The notes under the pieces are model-generated. The model was not told the DNA's origin, searched no databases, and saw only the letters and a program-made list of their open reading frames with translations. Source: JAGXLC01 sp041686375 (lineage in GTDB: Bacteria; Bacteroidota; Bacteroidia; Bacteroidales; UBA12077). Taken from it: 14,796 nucleotides of DNA. Shown piece by piece: positions 13,802 through 14,796 of the stretch. Position numbers and translations under genes: made by a program. The first letter of the stretch is position 1, and each line of letters opens with the position of its first letter. The stretch covers positions 1 to 14,796 of the forward strand of contig JAWLEB010000059.1 in assembly GCA_041686375.1 (NCBI GenBank), in the 5' to 3' direction.

Positions 13802-14796
13802 ATGAACTCAATCAGAGAAATTTATAAGATTGGATACGGTCCTTCCAGTAGCCATACCATAGGACCGGGAATAGCAGCAGAAATTTTCAAGAAAAGAAAT
13901 CCTGATGCTAAGAGTTTACGGGTAAAATTATATGGCAGTCTGTCAGCCACAGGGAAAGGGCACCAGACGGATCATGCACTGAAAAAGGCGTTGCTTCCCA
14001 ATAATGTTGATATTCAATGGAATAAAGAAGAGCTCACGTTGCACCCTAACGGAATGATACTGGAAGCTTTTGATGATAACGGAAATATTGCAGACAACTG
14101 GACAGTTTACAGTATTGGTGGTGGCGACATTAAAGATGAACAGGGTTTGGTTCATGATAAAAACATCTATTCTCATAATTCATTTTCTGATATTATGGCC
14201 TGGTGTCAGGAAGAAGGAAGAGCTTTATGGGAATATGTTGAGGAGATGGAAGGAAAAAGCATATGGGATTTTTTAAAAGAAGCCTGGAATCTTATGAAAG
14301 ACGCAATTACCCGTGGTCTGGATAATGAAGGTGTTTTGCCTGGAGAGATTAAATTACCAAGAAAGGCCAGTACTTATTTCGTTAAGTCAAATCATTCTCA
14401 TGGTATTTTAATGGAGCAGTCACTCTTGTTTGCATTTGCACTTGCGGTCTCTGAAGAAAATGCGGCTGGTGGTAAAATTGTTACTGCACCCACATGTGGT
14501 TCCAGCGGGGTGTTGCCGGCGGTATTGTTTTATTTAAGCCGTGCGGAATATCTGACGGAAATGAAGATTTTGAAAGCCTTGGCTACTGCCGGGTTAATTG
14601 GAAATATAGTAAAAACCAATGCATCCATTTCAGGTGCTGAAGTTGGCTGTCAGGGAGAAATTGGTTCAGCATGTGCGATGGCTGCCGGGGCTGCGGCTCA
14701 AATTTTGGGCGGATCTGCCAGACAAATTGAATATGCTGCTGAAATGGGATTTGAACATAATTTGGGATTAACATGTGACCCTGTGGGTGGATATGT
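13802..14796 (+). CDS. sdaA: L-serine ammonia-lyase (single-chain, iron-sulfur), truncated by the window edge
   Basis: Deaminates L-serine to pyruvate and ammonia with a [4Fe-4S] cluster. The visible 331 residues run from ATG at 13802 without a stop; the C-terminus lies outside the window. The N-terminal beta domain begins with GPSSSHTIGP (13-22), the family's signature, followed by YGSLSATGKGHQTD. The catalytic alpha domain has APTCGSSGVLPAVL (229-242), EVGCQGEIGSACAMAAG (280-296) and GLTCDPVGG (322-330). Cys283 and Cys325 are 42 residues apart, as are the cluster ligands of characterised enzymes; the third ligand would lie 11 residues beyond Cys325, outside the window. It starts 71 nt after the acyltransferase gene. 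The gene competes with CysE for serine. Confidence 0.95.
   Translation, partial: MNSIREIYKIGYGPSSSHTIGPGIAAEIFKKRNPDAKSLRVKLYGSLSATGKGHQTDHALKKALLPNNVDIQWNKEELTLHPNGMILEAFDDNGNIADNWTVYSIGGGDIKDEQGLVHDKNIYSHNSFSDIMAWCQEEGRALWEYVEEMEGKSIWDFLKEAWNLMKDAITRGLDNEGVLPGEIKLPRKASTYFVKSNHSHGILMEQSLLFAFALAVSEENAAGGKIVTAPTCGSSGVLPAVLFYLSRAEYLTEMKILKALATAGLIGNIVKTNASISGAEVGCQGEIGSACAMAAGAAAQILGGSARQIEYAAEMGFEHNLGLTCDPVGGY

Overview
The window looks like chromosomal DNA of a member of the Bacteroidota, most likely Bacteroidales or Marinilabiliales-like. The reasons are: AT-rich DNA with AT-rich spacers; start codons without a convincing Shine-Dalgarno sequence; a long-type serine acetyltransferase; a TonB receptor preceded by a carboxypeptidase-like N-terminal domain; a DUF5723-like outer-membrane barrel; and a lipoprotein with an acidic stretch after its acylated Cys. 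No tRNA, rRNA, insertion sequence, phage gene or CRISPR array was seen. All family calls are from memory of sequence motifs, without database searches.

Left to right: a fragment (1-117, +) that may be the tail of a FISUMP-type domain protein. Then a two-gene cysteine operon on the minus strand, cysK (2196 to 1264) then cysE (1235 to 315), which converts serine through O-acetylserine to cysteine. A 229-bp spacer follows, with two related AT-rich inverted repeats. Next is a tightly packed three-gene minus-strand operon read from 8310 down to 2426: an inner-membrane-anchored DUF3352-like/beta-propeller protein, a large acidic lipoprotein, and a DUF5723-like outer-membrane beta-barrel. A divergent promoter region (8311-8590) separates this from plus-strand genes: a TonB-dependent receptor, a secreted LPP20-like protein, a long GNAT-like acyltransferase, and an L-serine ammonia-lyase cut by the right edge.

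Two themes stand out. First, both ends of the window use serine (CysE/CysK for cysteine, SdaA for pyruvate plus ammonia), although the genes are probably not co-regulated. Second, the middle is all cell-envelope genes. The three-gene operon encodes one protein predicted for each envelope layer (inner membrane/periplasm, lipoprotein, outer-membrane barrel) and is the best candidate for an uncharacterised system here. The rest is ordinary core or accessory Bacteroidota content.
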